Below, in pieces: positions 9,451 to 16,961 of a DNA stretch of 64,000 bases (the first letter of the stretch is position 1; each line of letters opens with the position of its first letter). The notes beneath the pieces were generated by a model. That model was not told the DNA's origin. It worked only from the letters and a program-made list of their open reading frames with translations, and did not search any database. Source of the DNA: Teredinibacter purpureus (lineage in GTDB: Bacteria > Pseudomonadota > Gammaproteobacteria > Pseudomonadales > Cellvibrionaceae); the NCBI RefSeq assembly GCF_014217335.1, contig NZ_CP060092.1, forward strand, positions 203,501 through 267,500. Direction: 5' to 3'. Both the position numbers and the translations under genes were made by a program.

Positions 9451-9711
9451 TTACTTCGTCGTTTTTTTAGCTTTATCGACACGCGCGGCCCTGGGCTTTT
9501 TTGCAACCGTTTCCTTCTCTGTTTTTTCTGGCTCTGAAAGCCTCGTTATTTCCACAACTTTTCGACCCAGCAATTTATTGATGTACGGATTACCCTCTAT
9601 CTCATTCGCCGAAATTTCGTATTCATATTTAGGTGGAAGGTGATAGCTCCTTCCGCTATTACACAGAACAGATACCGGACGACGGGTAAGGTTTTTCATT
9701 CGCAGTTTCAT
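9451..9711 (-). CDS. Small basic protein of unknown function, second gene of the eCIS operon
   Basis: An 86-residue protein. The start is set at ATG 9711, preceded by AAGGAAG about 5 bp upstream; a GTG six codons earlier is possible. The N-terminal two thirds is beta-rich (LTRRPVSVLCNSGRSYHLPP, then KYEYEISANEI). The last 25 residues are lysine/alanine-rich (KKPRAARVDKAKKTTK), a tail that could bind nucleic acid or be disordered. A 62-bp gap separates it from the sheath gene. Small proteins of this kind are found beside sheath genes in some phage-like tails. Function unknown; its place in the operon argues for an assembly or structural role. Confidence 0.7.
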   Translation of the reverse strand: MKLRMKNLTRRPVSVLCNSGRSYHLPPKYEYEISANEIEGNPYINKLLGRKVVEITRLSEPEKTEKETVAKKPRAARVDKAKKTTK

Positions 9712-9781
9712 ATTCACTTCCTTATTCACTTATTCACTTAAACGTATAAAACGCTTAACCATTATTCTGATATCGCGGAAT

Positions 9782-10039
9782 TTAATGTCTAATCGTTTTT
9801 CTAGCAACGTAGATCGCACTACCATCATGTAATATCGATTTTTCAAGAACATTCTCATCAACTAATTCTTCTATCGCCTGCAAGACTTGCGCCCGCGTTA
9901 CCTGGCGAGGCAATTCAAGTAGCCACCAGTTCAGAACTCCTTCAAGGGTATCGGCCGCATTACTATTGATGTCGAGATAGGTCATGATTGTATTTTCGAT
10001 CATAGAAACGACGGCCCTGTCGTCCACATATTCGCTCAC
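9782..10039 (-). CDS. Small protein of unknown function, first gene of the eCIS operon
   Basis: An 85-residue acidic protein starting with GTG (SEYVDDRAVVSMI) after an AGGGAC ribosome-binding site. It is mainly helical in appearance. Residues 45-80 (LPRQVTRAQVLQAIEELVDE, then a two-stranded turn with GSAIYVARK) resemble a small winged-helix layout, so it could be a DNA-binding or adaptor protein, but no family was recognised. It begins about 35 bp downstream of the sigma-54 promoter at 10073-10088, which makes it the leader gene of the operon. The gap to the next gene is 70 bp. Confidence 0.7.
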   Translation of the reverse strand: MSEYVDDRAVVSMIENTIMTYLDINSNAADTLEGVLNWWLLELPRQVTRAQVLQAIEELVDENVLEKSILHDGSAIYVARKTIRH

Positions 10040-10072
10040 ACATCGTCCCTCGCCTTATAACTCAGCTATCGG

Positions 10073-10088
10073 TGCAGAGACTGTGCCA
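10073..10088 (-). promoter_or_regulatory. Sigma-54 (-24/-12) promoter of the eCIS operon
   Basis: On the minus strand the site reads TGGCACAGTCTCTGCA. It matches the TGGCAC-N5-TTGC consensus at the invariant GG (-24) and GC (-12), with exactly the required spacing between them; one base differs in the -12 box (CTGC for TTGC). Transcription would start about 12 bp downstream, near 10061, leaving a leader of about 20 bases with an AGGGAC site before the GTG of the first gene. A sigma-54 activator gene lies divergently at 10579. The regulatory link is inference from this arrangement. Confidence 0.8.
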
Positions 10089-10121
10089 ATTAATACGTGC
10101 GCTTAAGTACCTACAATATGG

Positions 10122-10138
10122 GCTTCGCTTTTCGAAGC
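10122..10138. repeat. Inverted repeat upstream of the sigma-54 promoter
   Basis: GCTTCG-CTTTT-CGAAGC is a perfect 6-bp inverted repeat with a 5-base spacer. It lies about 35 bp upstream of the -24 element, within the region where enhancer-binding proteins or helper proteins bind. It could be an activator site or a small hairpin; the run of T after it on the plus strand is separated by several bases, so it is not a convincing terminator. Confidence 0.4.
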
Positions 10139-10146
10139 GGGTCGTT

Positions 10147-10244
10147 TTTGCCCCATTAAAAAGTGCGAGCTAACCGTGCGCCTAACTATTTTCGTTGCTT
10201 TTACACAAAATAGATAAAAGACCCTGTGGGGCCTATTTGCCCCA
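10147..10244. promoter_or_regulatory. Possible upstream activator region with repeated TTTGCCCCA
   Basis: The 9-mer TTTGCCCCA occurs at 10147-10155 and again at 10236-10244, 89 bp apart. The second copy also forms an inverted repeat GGGGC-CTATTT-GCCCC (10228-10243). Both lie 60-170 bp upstream of the sigma-54 promoter, the usual place for upstream activator sequences of sigma-54 activators. The rest of the 10040-10578 gap is AT-rich and holds the promoter and ribosome-binding site (GGAGG) of the activator gene; no other gene is seen there. Confidence 0.4.
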
Positions 10245-10578
10245 GCTATCTCGCTTTCCCAACACTCATTTAAAGCCCGCTTTAACCGCTCACTTTATTA
10301 ACCTATTAATAGAATTAATTGCATAACAAGCATCTCAAGATATTCCCTTGGGTTTTATAAAAAAGGGAGGAAAGTGGTTTATTAACGAAAAGTAAGATAT
10401 AGATCAACTGCTAAGGGGCGTTGAAAATTGCGTAAGCGAACCCGACAATTGCTTTTTTTTTACGGAATGGTACTGTTGTACAATCGATATTAGATTAACG
10501 GATTAATCGTAATTACAGACACTTTTTTTAGAATGAGTTCCACTATTTATACACGGCACATTACATGGAGGTTGCAAG

Positions 10579-11997
10579 GTGAAGCACATACAGTTTATTT
10601 TTCCTGTAAAGCTAAAAGAACCCAGCGCTGCAACTAAAAACCTCACACTAAAGGCTATATCTGAACGCCTCAGTGAAGATTATATTTGTCACTTACCGCT
10701 TTCAAACCAGGAGGAGGGCCCTCAATTTGAGACTAGGAATACGGTATTCATCGTTGTCTTTAGTTCTATACGAATCCTTCAGCAGGTCGACATATGCGCT
10801 TACGTAACGGCCCTAAGGCAACGAGGCCCGTCACTTATTCTCGCATTATTCGAGTGCCCCTTACCGGACAATATTCCGCGCCCTGTCTGTGAATTTGATG
10901 ATATTATTTTTGAGTATTCCTGCGCAACGGATGCCGCCGAACAAACCGCGAAAAAAATATTTCAGTTCAGTAGAAAGCAATCAGGAAAACTATCAGACAA
11001 CGACATACAATCATTTTTTAAATTAAATTTTGTCGGGAAATCAGAAAGTTATTACCGTATTATAAATCGTGTTATTCGTGTATCACACTGCGATGCCGCC
11101 GCACACATTTTTGGTGAATCTGGAACAGGAAAAGAAATGGTGGCGCGTGCATTACATTATTTCGGCAATCGTCGCGATAACGCCTTTGTGCCCATTAACT
11201 GCGCGGCCATTCCGGACGCATTATTTGAAAGTGAATTATTTGGTTACGAGAAAGGTGCGTTTACCGGCGCCAACGCGTCACATGCTGGTTTAGTTTCGTT
11301 GGCCGATAGAGGAACGTTATTTTTGGATGAGGTAGATTCACTTTCCGAAAAGGCGCAATCTGCACTGCTTCGATTTCTGCAAACGGGTGAGTACCGGCCC
11401 GTAGGCAGCAATAAAATAAGGCATGCCGATACACGTATTATCTCGGCAACCAACACGCCCCTTGCAAAGAAAGTGATGCAACAACATTTTCGCGAAGATT
11501 TAATGTTTCGGTTAAACGTTTTAGATATTACCATTCCACCATTACGCGAACGCGTAGAAGATATTGCCGTTATCGCAAAGCATTTAATGTCACGGTTCTC
11601 TCGCATCCACAATCGCGGTAAAAAAATACTGCATTGCGATTATTTAGCATGGCTTGAAACACAATCCTGGCAGGGGAACGTACGGGAGCTGGAGAATCAC
11701 CTTTTACGCGATTATCTTTTGCGGGAGGAGTCGCTCATTAATAACCAGCAATTGGACGCGCCAGAAAGCCCCGCTAGTGCTATGCACGAGGTGGCCAATA
11801 GTGAACTTCAGAATTTAACGTATCAACAAGCGAAGGAGGTCGTTATCAATAATTTCACTAAACGCTATCTTAAGAGCATTCTGAGCGAAGCAGAGGGAAA
11901 TGTAACCTACGCAGCAATTCTTGCGGGAAAAGAGCGCCGTTCGCTCGGTAAAATGATGAAAAAATACGGCATAGACCGCACCGAATACACGCTATAA
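10579..11997 (+). CDS. Sigma-54-dependent transcriptional activator (enhancer-binding protein)
   Basis: A 472-residue activator starting at GTG, with GGAGG about 7 bp upstream. Central AAA+ domain: Walker A GESGTGKE (about 179-186), the sigma-54 contact loop GAFTGA (about 226-231) preceded by ESELFGYEK, Walker B GTLFLDEVDSL, and the RLNVLDITIPPLRER segment. The C-terminus (about 430-465; ILSEAEGNVTYAAILAGKER) is a Fis-type helix-turn-helix. The first 140 residues are not a clear receiver: a hydrophobic strand pattern is present but no phosphoacceptor context is evident, so the input signal is unknown. It faces away from the eCIS operon, whose promoter is of the sigma-54 type, and most likely activates it. 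T6SS VasH-type regulators are the closest functional analogy. Confidence 0.92.
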   Translation: MKHIQFIFPVKLKEPSAATKNLTLKAISERLSEDYICHLPLSNQEEGPQFETRNTVFIVVFSSIRILQQVDICAYVTALRQRGPSLILALFECPLPDNIPRPVCEFDDIIFEYSCATDAAEQTAKKIFQFSRKQSGKLSDNDIQSFFKLNFVGKSESYYRIINRVIRVSHCDAAAHIFGESGTGKEMVARALHYFGNRRDNAFVPINCAAIPDALFESELFGYEKGAFTGANASHAGLVSLADRGTLFLDEVDSLSEKAQSALLRFLQTGEYRPVGSNKIRHADTRIISATNTPLAKKVMQQHFREDLMFRLNVLDITIPPLRERVEDIAVIAKHLMSRFSRIHNRGKKILHCDYLAWLETQSWQGNVRELENHLLRDYLLREESLINNQQLDAPESPASAMHEVANSELQNLTYQQAKEVVINNFTKRYLKSILSEAEGNVTYAAILAGKERRSLGKMMKKYGIDRTEYTL

Positions 11998-12101
11998 GGC
12001 GCATGCAACCCGCTAATGCAACGCTAGATAAGGCGCCTACTGGCCTCCCTATACTGCAGGCCCCCAATAATCTATCTACTTGGTAGCCCAGTTTAACGAA
12101 C

Positions 12102-13886
12102 CTAAGAAGGCTGGTTAAACTGTAGATCACACAACCGCTTGTACAATGGTGAGCTAACAAGCAGCTCGCTGTGCTTACCCTCTTCTACTATTTTCCCATT
12201 GTCCAATACGACAATTCTATCGGCGTGAATAACCGTCGCTAAGCGATGCGCAATAATTAAGGTAGTGCGGTGCTGCGTTAAATCATTGAGGGCTGCTTGT
12301 ACATGCTGCTCGCTTTCGGCGTCTAAAGCACTTGTGGCTTCGTCTAGGAGTAACACTGCAGGGTCTTTTAAGATGGCGCGCGCAATGGCGATCCGTTGTT
12401 TTTGGCCGCCCGAGAGCCTCACGCCTTGCTCACCAAGATAGCTGTTATACCCGTCGGGTAGTGCGCCAATAAACTCGTGCGCGTGGGCCTGCTTGGCCGC
12501 CAGTATTACGTCTTCATCGCTCGCCTCTGGCCTACCGTATCGAATGTTGTGCCATACGTCTGCACTGAAAAGAACCGGCTGTTGCGGGACCAAACCAATG
12601 TGCTGTCGGGCGGTTTGAATGTGTAACGAACGCAGGGGTGAATCGAACAGCCTTACTTCGCCTAGGTTTGGGTCATAAAAACGTTCAAGTAATTCAAACA
12701 ATGTTGTTTTACCTGCACCCGACGGTCCCACAAGAGCAATGGTTTCTCCACGCTCGATCACTAAGTTAATGTTATCTAGGGCGTATTGATCGGGCCGCGA
12801 GGGGTAGGCAAAACTCATATTTTTAAATTCGACCACAGGGGCCGTGTCACTCACATGCAAGCTGGCGGGCAATTCGGGGCTCGTTATTTCTGGCTCTACA
12901 GAAAGTAGCTCCATTAACCGCTCAGCCGCTCCTGCCGCTCGCTGCACCTCACCGTACACCTCGGACAGCGTGCCCAACGACACGGATACCATCATGGCGT
13001 AAAACACAAAGGCGCCTAACTCACCGGCGCTAGTGTTGCCTTGCAGAACGTCGGTGCCGCCCATCCATAACATACCTAAAATACCCATGGAGATAAGGAC
13101 CATAACCGCAGCGATTAAACTGGCCCGTTGACGAATACGTTTTTTCGCCACAGTGAACGCAGCAGTGACTTCTCTTCCAAACGCCACCTGCTCTTCTTTT
13201 TCGCGCGTATAGCTTTGAACAATTTTTATATTTTGAATAATTTCGCCAGCATAGGCGCCTACATCAGCGACGGTATCTTGGCTTTTACGCGATAAGGCAC
13301 GTACTTTGCGCCCGGTTAAAATCATGGGAAGTAATGCGAAGGGTATGCCGCTTAACACCAATAGACTCAACTTTAGATCGGTAATTAGCATCATGGCTAG
13401 ACCACCCACCAAAGTTAAAGAATTGCGCAACGCGAGAGAAAATGATGACCCTATAATTGATTGCAGCAATGTCGTGTCTGTCGTCAACCGGCTCATTATT
13501 TCGCCGCTAAGGTTGTCTTCGAAATAACTGGGATGCAGTGCGATTAGGCGCGTAAATACGGCGCTTCGAATATCGGCGCTAACGCGTTCGCCTAACCAAG
13601 ACATTAAATAGAAGCGAATAAAAGTACCTGCCGCCATTGCAACAATAAGCACGGCCATAAACCCAATGGCCGAGGCCAATTGTGTTTCTGAGCCAGCCAC
13701 AAAACCCTCATCAATCACGCGCTTCACCGCCTGCCCTATGGAGAGGCTCAGCCCTGCCACAACAATAAGCGCAATGATTGCACCAGCGGCACGACCCGCA
13801 TAAGGTCGAACGAACCCAAAAATGGGTAATAATGTTTTAATCGGCTTAACCGTTTTTGACTTCTCGGCAGGAGAGGTGTTCGACAT
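12102..13886 (-). CDS. ABC exporter, MsbA-like half transporter
   Basis: A 594-residue transporter combining a six-helix membrane domain (about 25-310) and an ATPase domain. Walker A is GPSGAGKTT (about 384), signature LSGGQKQR (about 490), Walker B LLLDEATSALD (about 510), and the H-loop IIAHRLATV. The start is set at ATG 13886 (MSNTSPAEK); an in-frame ATG at 13991 would add 35 residues without the look of a membrane protein. Half transporters of this type dimerise and export lipids, drugs or peptides; the sequence alone does not give the substrate. It is convergent with the sigma-54 activator gene and monocistronic. Confidence 0.9.
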   Translation of the reverse strand: MSNTSPAEKSKTVKPIKTLLPIFGFVRPYAGRAAGAIIALIVVAGLSLSIGQAVKRVIDEGFVAGSETQLASAIGFMAVLIVAMAAGTFIRFYLMSWLGERVSADIRSAVFTRLIALHPSYFEDNLSGEIMSRLTTDTTLLQSIIGSSFSLALRNSLTLVGGLAMMLITDLKLSLLVLSGIPFALLPMILTGRKVRALSRKSQDTVADVGAYAGEIIQNIKIVQSYTREKEEQVAFGREVTAAFTVAKKRIRQRASLIAAVMVLISMGILGMLWMGGTDVLQGNTSAGELGAFVFYAMMVSVSLGTLSEVYGEVQRAAGAAERLMELLSVEPEITSPELPASLHVSDTAPVVEFKNMSFAYPSRPDQYALDNINLVIERGETIALVGPSGAGKTTLFELLERFYDPNLGEVRLFDSPLRSLHIQTARQHIGLVPQQPVLFSADVWHNIRYGRPEASDEDVILAAKQAHAHEFIGALPDGYNSYLGEQGVRLSGGQKQRIAIARAILKDPAVLLLDEATSALDAESEQHVQAALNDLTQHRTTLIIAHRLATVIHADRIVVLDNGKIVEEGKHSELLVSSPLYKRLCDLQFNQPS

Positions 13887-13991
13887 GGAATGCTCGCTGG
13901 GCAGAATTAACAAGCACGCATAATAACGCTTAACGGGTGTATGAACGTGTGTAACGGTAGTGAAATTAAACATTTCATAAAATGAATACAT

Positions 13992-14036
13992 AAAAAGCGG
14001 GCTTAGGTGTTAAAAATCAACACTCTAGCCCGCTCT
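13992..14036 (-). terminator. Rho-independent terminator of the mannanase gene
   Basis: Read on the minus strand, AGCGGGCT pairs with AGCCCGCT, with the stem extended by AGTGTT/AACACx around a short loop and followed by TTTTTA. It lies 27 bp after the mannanase stop codon. Confidence 0.8.
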
Positions 14037-14063
14037 TAGATTTAACGGTTGAACGTTACAAAT

Positions 14064-15041
14064 TTAGATTGCAGGGATTTCTACCCAAAAACGTACGTCG
14101 TCACATTCATGGCCGGACAACTGCTGGTAGGTCCAATCGTAGCCCGCTTTGAAATTTTGAATATCTTGGGTATTCGGGTTGCTCAAACCAGTCGAACCAT
14201 TTCGGTGTCCACCAAACCAGTTATTACCAAATTGACTACGACATTCGTTATACACCTGAACATCCAAGCTTTTATTACTGTTCATTGCCGCAGACACATC
14301 GTAATCACCTGAACCATAACCAGACCAAGCGCTGTGACACTGACGCATCATGCCCCAGTTTTGTTTGGTTGCACCGGCGTTAAACGCATCGCCAGATTTC
14401 GCATCGCCGTAGGTGTAGTTAGTGTCCATTACTTCAGTTTCCATCATGGCAGACGCTAAGAAACGACGGTCGGCGCCAGCATTCTGATACGACTGTTTAT
14501 TCGCACCTAAACCTGACACGGTGTAACAACCACAGCTAATACCGCTTGGGCAGTTTAAGTTGCTCGGACAACTGCCGGTTCCACAGCTTCCACCGTTCGA
14601 CGAACTGCTAGAAGAGCTGGAAGAACTAGAAGAGCTTGAGGAATTGTTATTACCGCCACCTTGAGTATTACATTCGGCTTGCGAAATACAACTTTCATTG
14701 TTCTCCCAACCCCAACCGCTCGAGGTGCTGGTGCACATTGGTGTTGCGGTACCATACCAATCACATGAACCACCGCCGCCACCGTTATTCGATGAGCTAG
14801 AAGAACTGGATGAACTAGACGAGCTAGATGAACTGGAAGAATTTCCACCACTTACGCCGCCCGCTTCTGCACAGGTATCGTAACCGATACAACTCTGGCT
14901 GTTCTCCCAACCCCAACCAGAATTCTGGTTATTACACAGCGGGTAGTTAGACCCGTACCAATCACACTGACTTTGCGCCATCGACGATAGGCTGAAAAAA
15001 ACAAACAAAAGGGATACCGCTGAGATTATTAAACGTTTCAT
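14064..15041 (-). CDS. Secreted CBM10-CBM10-GH134-type endo-beta-1,4-mannanase
   Basis: A 325-residue secreted enzyme. Signal peptide at residues 1-22 (ending SSMAQ). Two CBM10-like modules follow at about 25-62 and 92-128, each with CDWYG...PxC...GWGWEN..SCI, a cellulose-binding fold held by disulphides. Each is followed by a serine/asparagine/glycine linker. The C-terminal 175 residues contain [20 protein letters not shown], then [20 protein letters not shown], then [20 protein letters not shown] and a final [12 protein letters not shown]. This is the pattern recalled for GH134 beta-mannanases, which have a lysozyme-like fold; the Glu and Asp near 198-210 would be the catalytic pair. GH134 is first known from fungi and Streptomyces. 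The family call is from memory of motifs, not a search. A palindromic operator lies about 240 bp upstream. Confidence 0.75.
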   Translation of the reverse strand: MKRLIISAVSLLFVFFSLSSMAQSQCDWYGSNYPLCNNQNSGWGWENSQSCIGYDTCAEAGGVSGGNSSSSSSSSSSSSSSSSSNNGGGGGSCDWYGTATPMCTSTSSGWGWENNESCISQAECNTQGGGNNNSSSSSSSSSSSSSSSNGGSCGTGSCPSNLNCPSGISCGCYTVSGLGANKQSYQNAGADRRFLASAMMETEVMDTNYTYGDAKSGDAFNAGATKQNWGMMRQCHSAWSGYGSGDYDVSAAMNSNKSLDVQVYNECRSQFGNNWFGGHRNGSTGLSNPNTQDIQNFKAGYDWTYQQLSGHECDDVRFWVEIPAI

Positions 15042-15276
15042 TAGAACGCTCCTTAGATTGTGACTTGTAACTTCGATTAGATGCAGTTACCTCGCACAAA
15101 TCGCTCGCGATCACCCGTGAGGCTGATTCGCATACGTGAACGATAAGTACGTAAGACGCACTGCGTGATTAAGCCGAGATAATGGTGGTTGCCTTTGAAA
15201 CAGGCGAAAATCTGCCATTGCGATACCATTTTTATTGCTTTTATATCAACAGCTTGAGAGGCAGTGTGCCCACAAC

Positions 15277-15290
15277 TGTAACCGGTTACA
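15277..15290. promoter_or_regulatory. Palindromic LacI-type operator upstream of the mannanase gene
   Basis: TGTAACCGGTTACA is a perfect 14-bp palindrome centred on CG, the geometry of LacI-family operators. The same core GTAACCGGTTAC occurs at 19939 before the glucuronoyl esterase. It lies in the 15042-15492 gap between the mannanase and FecR genes (both minus strand); nothing else was recognised in that gap. Confidence 0.6.
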
Positions 15291-15492
15291 ATTAGTTTGT
15301 TTTCATCAATAGACCGCTTCGTTATTTCGATTCGAAACTAAAACGGTAAAATTTACGTTTTATCGGTTAAGGTATACATTGCGGCATGGTAAACGGTATG
15401 GGCCCGCTGCTCATACTCGGGCGTCACGCGCTCAGGTGCGAGTACAGGCGCGTTAACGAGAACATAAACGTAATGAGGTGCACGCTACACCA

Positions 15493-16458
15493 CTAGGGTA
15501 TTTCCAGTAATGTGTATTGATCACCGACCTGCTCTACTGTCAGCCCAAATGACGCTGTTAAGGTGGTTAATGTTGCGCCAAATTGATTCAGTTGGAAAAC
15601 CGCGGTAATGGTTTTATTCGCCAATAGGGGGTCGGCCACAATAAGCGTTTCGGGGAAATAGCGGTTCAGCTCTGCCACAACGCGATGCAACGGCTGCCCC
15701 TTAAAGATAAGCTGCCGAGTACGCCACGCCAACGCGTTAGTCGCATCGATGGATGCGGGTTTCTCGCCACTTTGTGCCGCGCCGAGGCTGAGCTGTTCAT
15801 TAGCCTGTAATTCTTGTGTGGTCGAAAAAACGCGATTCATTTTTTTTGCGCCCAACGCCACTCGCCCCTTTAACACCGTTACAACAGTATCGTTATCGAG
15901 TGCCCGTACTGAAAAACGAGTGCCCATAACACGGGTTACACCGTGGGCTGTAACAACATCAAATGGCCGCGCGGGATCATGTTTAATATCAAAAAACGCT
16001 TCACCAGCCTCGAGCGTCACAATACGTTGCTCGGCACTAATATCCACCTGTAACCGCGTTGCTGTATTCAGCGTAAGCACCGAGCCGTCCACCAGTTGAT
16101 GCTCATGCTGTTCGCCAACCGCCGTGGAATACTGGGCCGCTTCGGTGAACTCCCCCCCACCAGGCAGAAAGTAAAACACCCCCACCAATAGGCAGGCACA
16201 CGCCGCCGTAAGGCCCAACCAAAGCATGTGCCATTCTGACTGAGGCGCTTCACTATTACGCGTTATACGCTCGAGGGCCTCACCGCGCTGCCACAAGTTT
16301 TCCGCTTTTACGTAAGCCGCTTGGTGCACCTCCGAGGCGTCGAGCCACTGAAAAAAAGCGTGTTCGTCGGCTTCGGTAAGCGTGGAGGATTCGAGTTTCA
16401 CCAACCACATAATTGCCTGATCTTGGGCGCGTTTTGTTCGCGTTTTAAACCTTATCAT
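15493..16458 (-). CDS. FecR-type anti-sigma factor / transmembrane signal transducer
   Basis: A 321-residue inner membrane protein. The N-terminal cytoplasmic part (about 10-60; AIMWLVKLESSTLTEADEHA, FFQWLDASEVHQAAY) is the DUF4880 sigma-binding region. One membrane helix lies at about 79-99 (WLGLTAACACLLVGVFYF). The periplasmic FecR domain (about 110-205) includes VGEQHEHQLVDGSVLTLNT, FDIKHDPARPFDV and GTRFSVRAL. The C-terminal 70 residues resemble DUF4974, which contacts the receptor's signalling domain. The start overlaps the sigma factor stop by 4 bp (ATGA). With the receptor and sigma factor it forms a cell-surface signalling system. Confidence 0.93.
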   Translation of the reverse strand: MIRFKTRTKRAQDQAIMWLVKLESSTLTEADEHAFFQWLDASEVHQAAYVKAENLWQRGEALERITRNSEAPQSEWHMLWLGLTAACACLLVGVFYFLPGGGEFTEAAQYSTAVGEQHEHQLVDGSVLTLNTATRLQVDISAEQRIVTLEAGEAFFDIKHDPARPFDVVTAHGVTRVMGTRFSVRALDNDTVVTVLKGRVALGAKKMNRVFSTTQELQANEQLSLGAAQSGEKPASIDATNALAWRTRQLIFKGQPLHRVVAELNRYFPETLIVADPLLANKTITAVFQLNQFGATLTTLTASFGLTVEQVGDQYTLLEIP

Positions 16459-16961
16459 GTTGCGCTGCCTTCCTTCAGTTCATCTCTCAAAAAGCGGAGC
16501 GTTTTAATAATATGCTTTTCTACGGTGCTTTCGGCGATACCCAAATGCTCGCTAATAGCTCGATAGCTCATACCGTTTGCTCGGCTCAACATAAAGGTAT
16601 GTCGACATTTTTCTGGCAATCGTTCCAACGCTTTTTGTAATCGCTCACAATCACTTGCCGCAATAGCAAACCTTTCAGGCGAAAGCTCATCGCTTTTCGT
16701 GATGTCTTGCTCTTGTACATACCGCGTATGATATTTTTTTCGTTTTATACGATTAAGCGCTAAGTTACTGGCCGTTTGATAGAGATACGCTTTAGGGTTG
16801 TCCATGCGTTTGAGCTGCTCAGCGCTTAAGATGTTAATAAACGCATCTTGCACTATGTCTTCGGCATCACTTTCAGACGTTCTAAATTTATAGACCATTA
16901 GCCGAAGTAAATCCTCTCGGCTTTTTTCGAATAACAGTTTAAGTTGTTGTATTTTATTCAT
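16455..16961 (-). CDS. FecI-type ECF sigma factor
   Basis: A 168-residue sigma-70 family ECF factor. Region 2 is visible in FRTSESDAEDIVQDAFINIL and PKAYLYQTASNLALNRIKR; region 4 in ALERLPEKCRHTFMLSRANG and MSYRAISEHLGIAESTVEKH (helix-turn-helix). These are typical of FecI/FpvI-like iron-starvation or glycan-signalling sigma factors. The ATG directly abuts the stop of the TonB receptor gene (TAGATG) and the gene's end overlaps fecR. Order receptor-sigma-anti-sigma on one strand suggests co-transcription, and the sigma factor presumably activates the receptor promoter. Confidence 0.93.
   Translation of the reverse strand: MNKIQQLKLLFEKSREDLLRLMVYKFRTSESDAEDIVQDAFINILSAEQLKRMDNPKAYLYQTASNLALNRIKRKKYHTRYVQEQDITKSDELSPERFAIAASDCERLQKALERLPEKCRHTFMLSRANGMSYRAISEHLGIAESTVEKHIIKTLRFLRDELKEGSAT

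Noticed and set aside
10228..10243. GGGGC/GCCCC hairpin considered as a terminator
   Set aside because: No T tract follows on either strand, and it lies in a divergent promoter region; kept only as part of the possible activator region.
14064..14600. Mannanase catalytic domain read as a phage or peptidoglycan lysozyme
   Set aside because: The fold class may be lysozyme-like, but the WFGGHRNG and [12 protein letters not shown] motifs and the CBM10-like modules fit a GH134-type plant cell-wall enzyme better.
15345..15357. GGTAAAATTTACG near the mannanase operator as a further operator
   Set aside because: The arm spacing is wrong (odd length, no central CG), so it does not fit the LacI-type pattern of the other sites.
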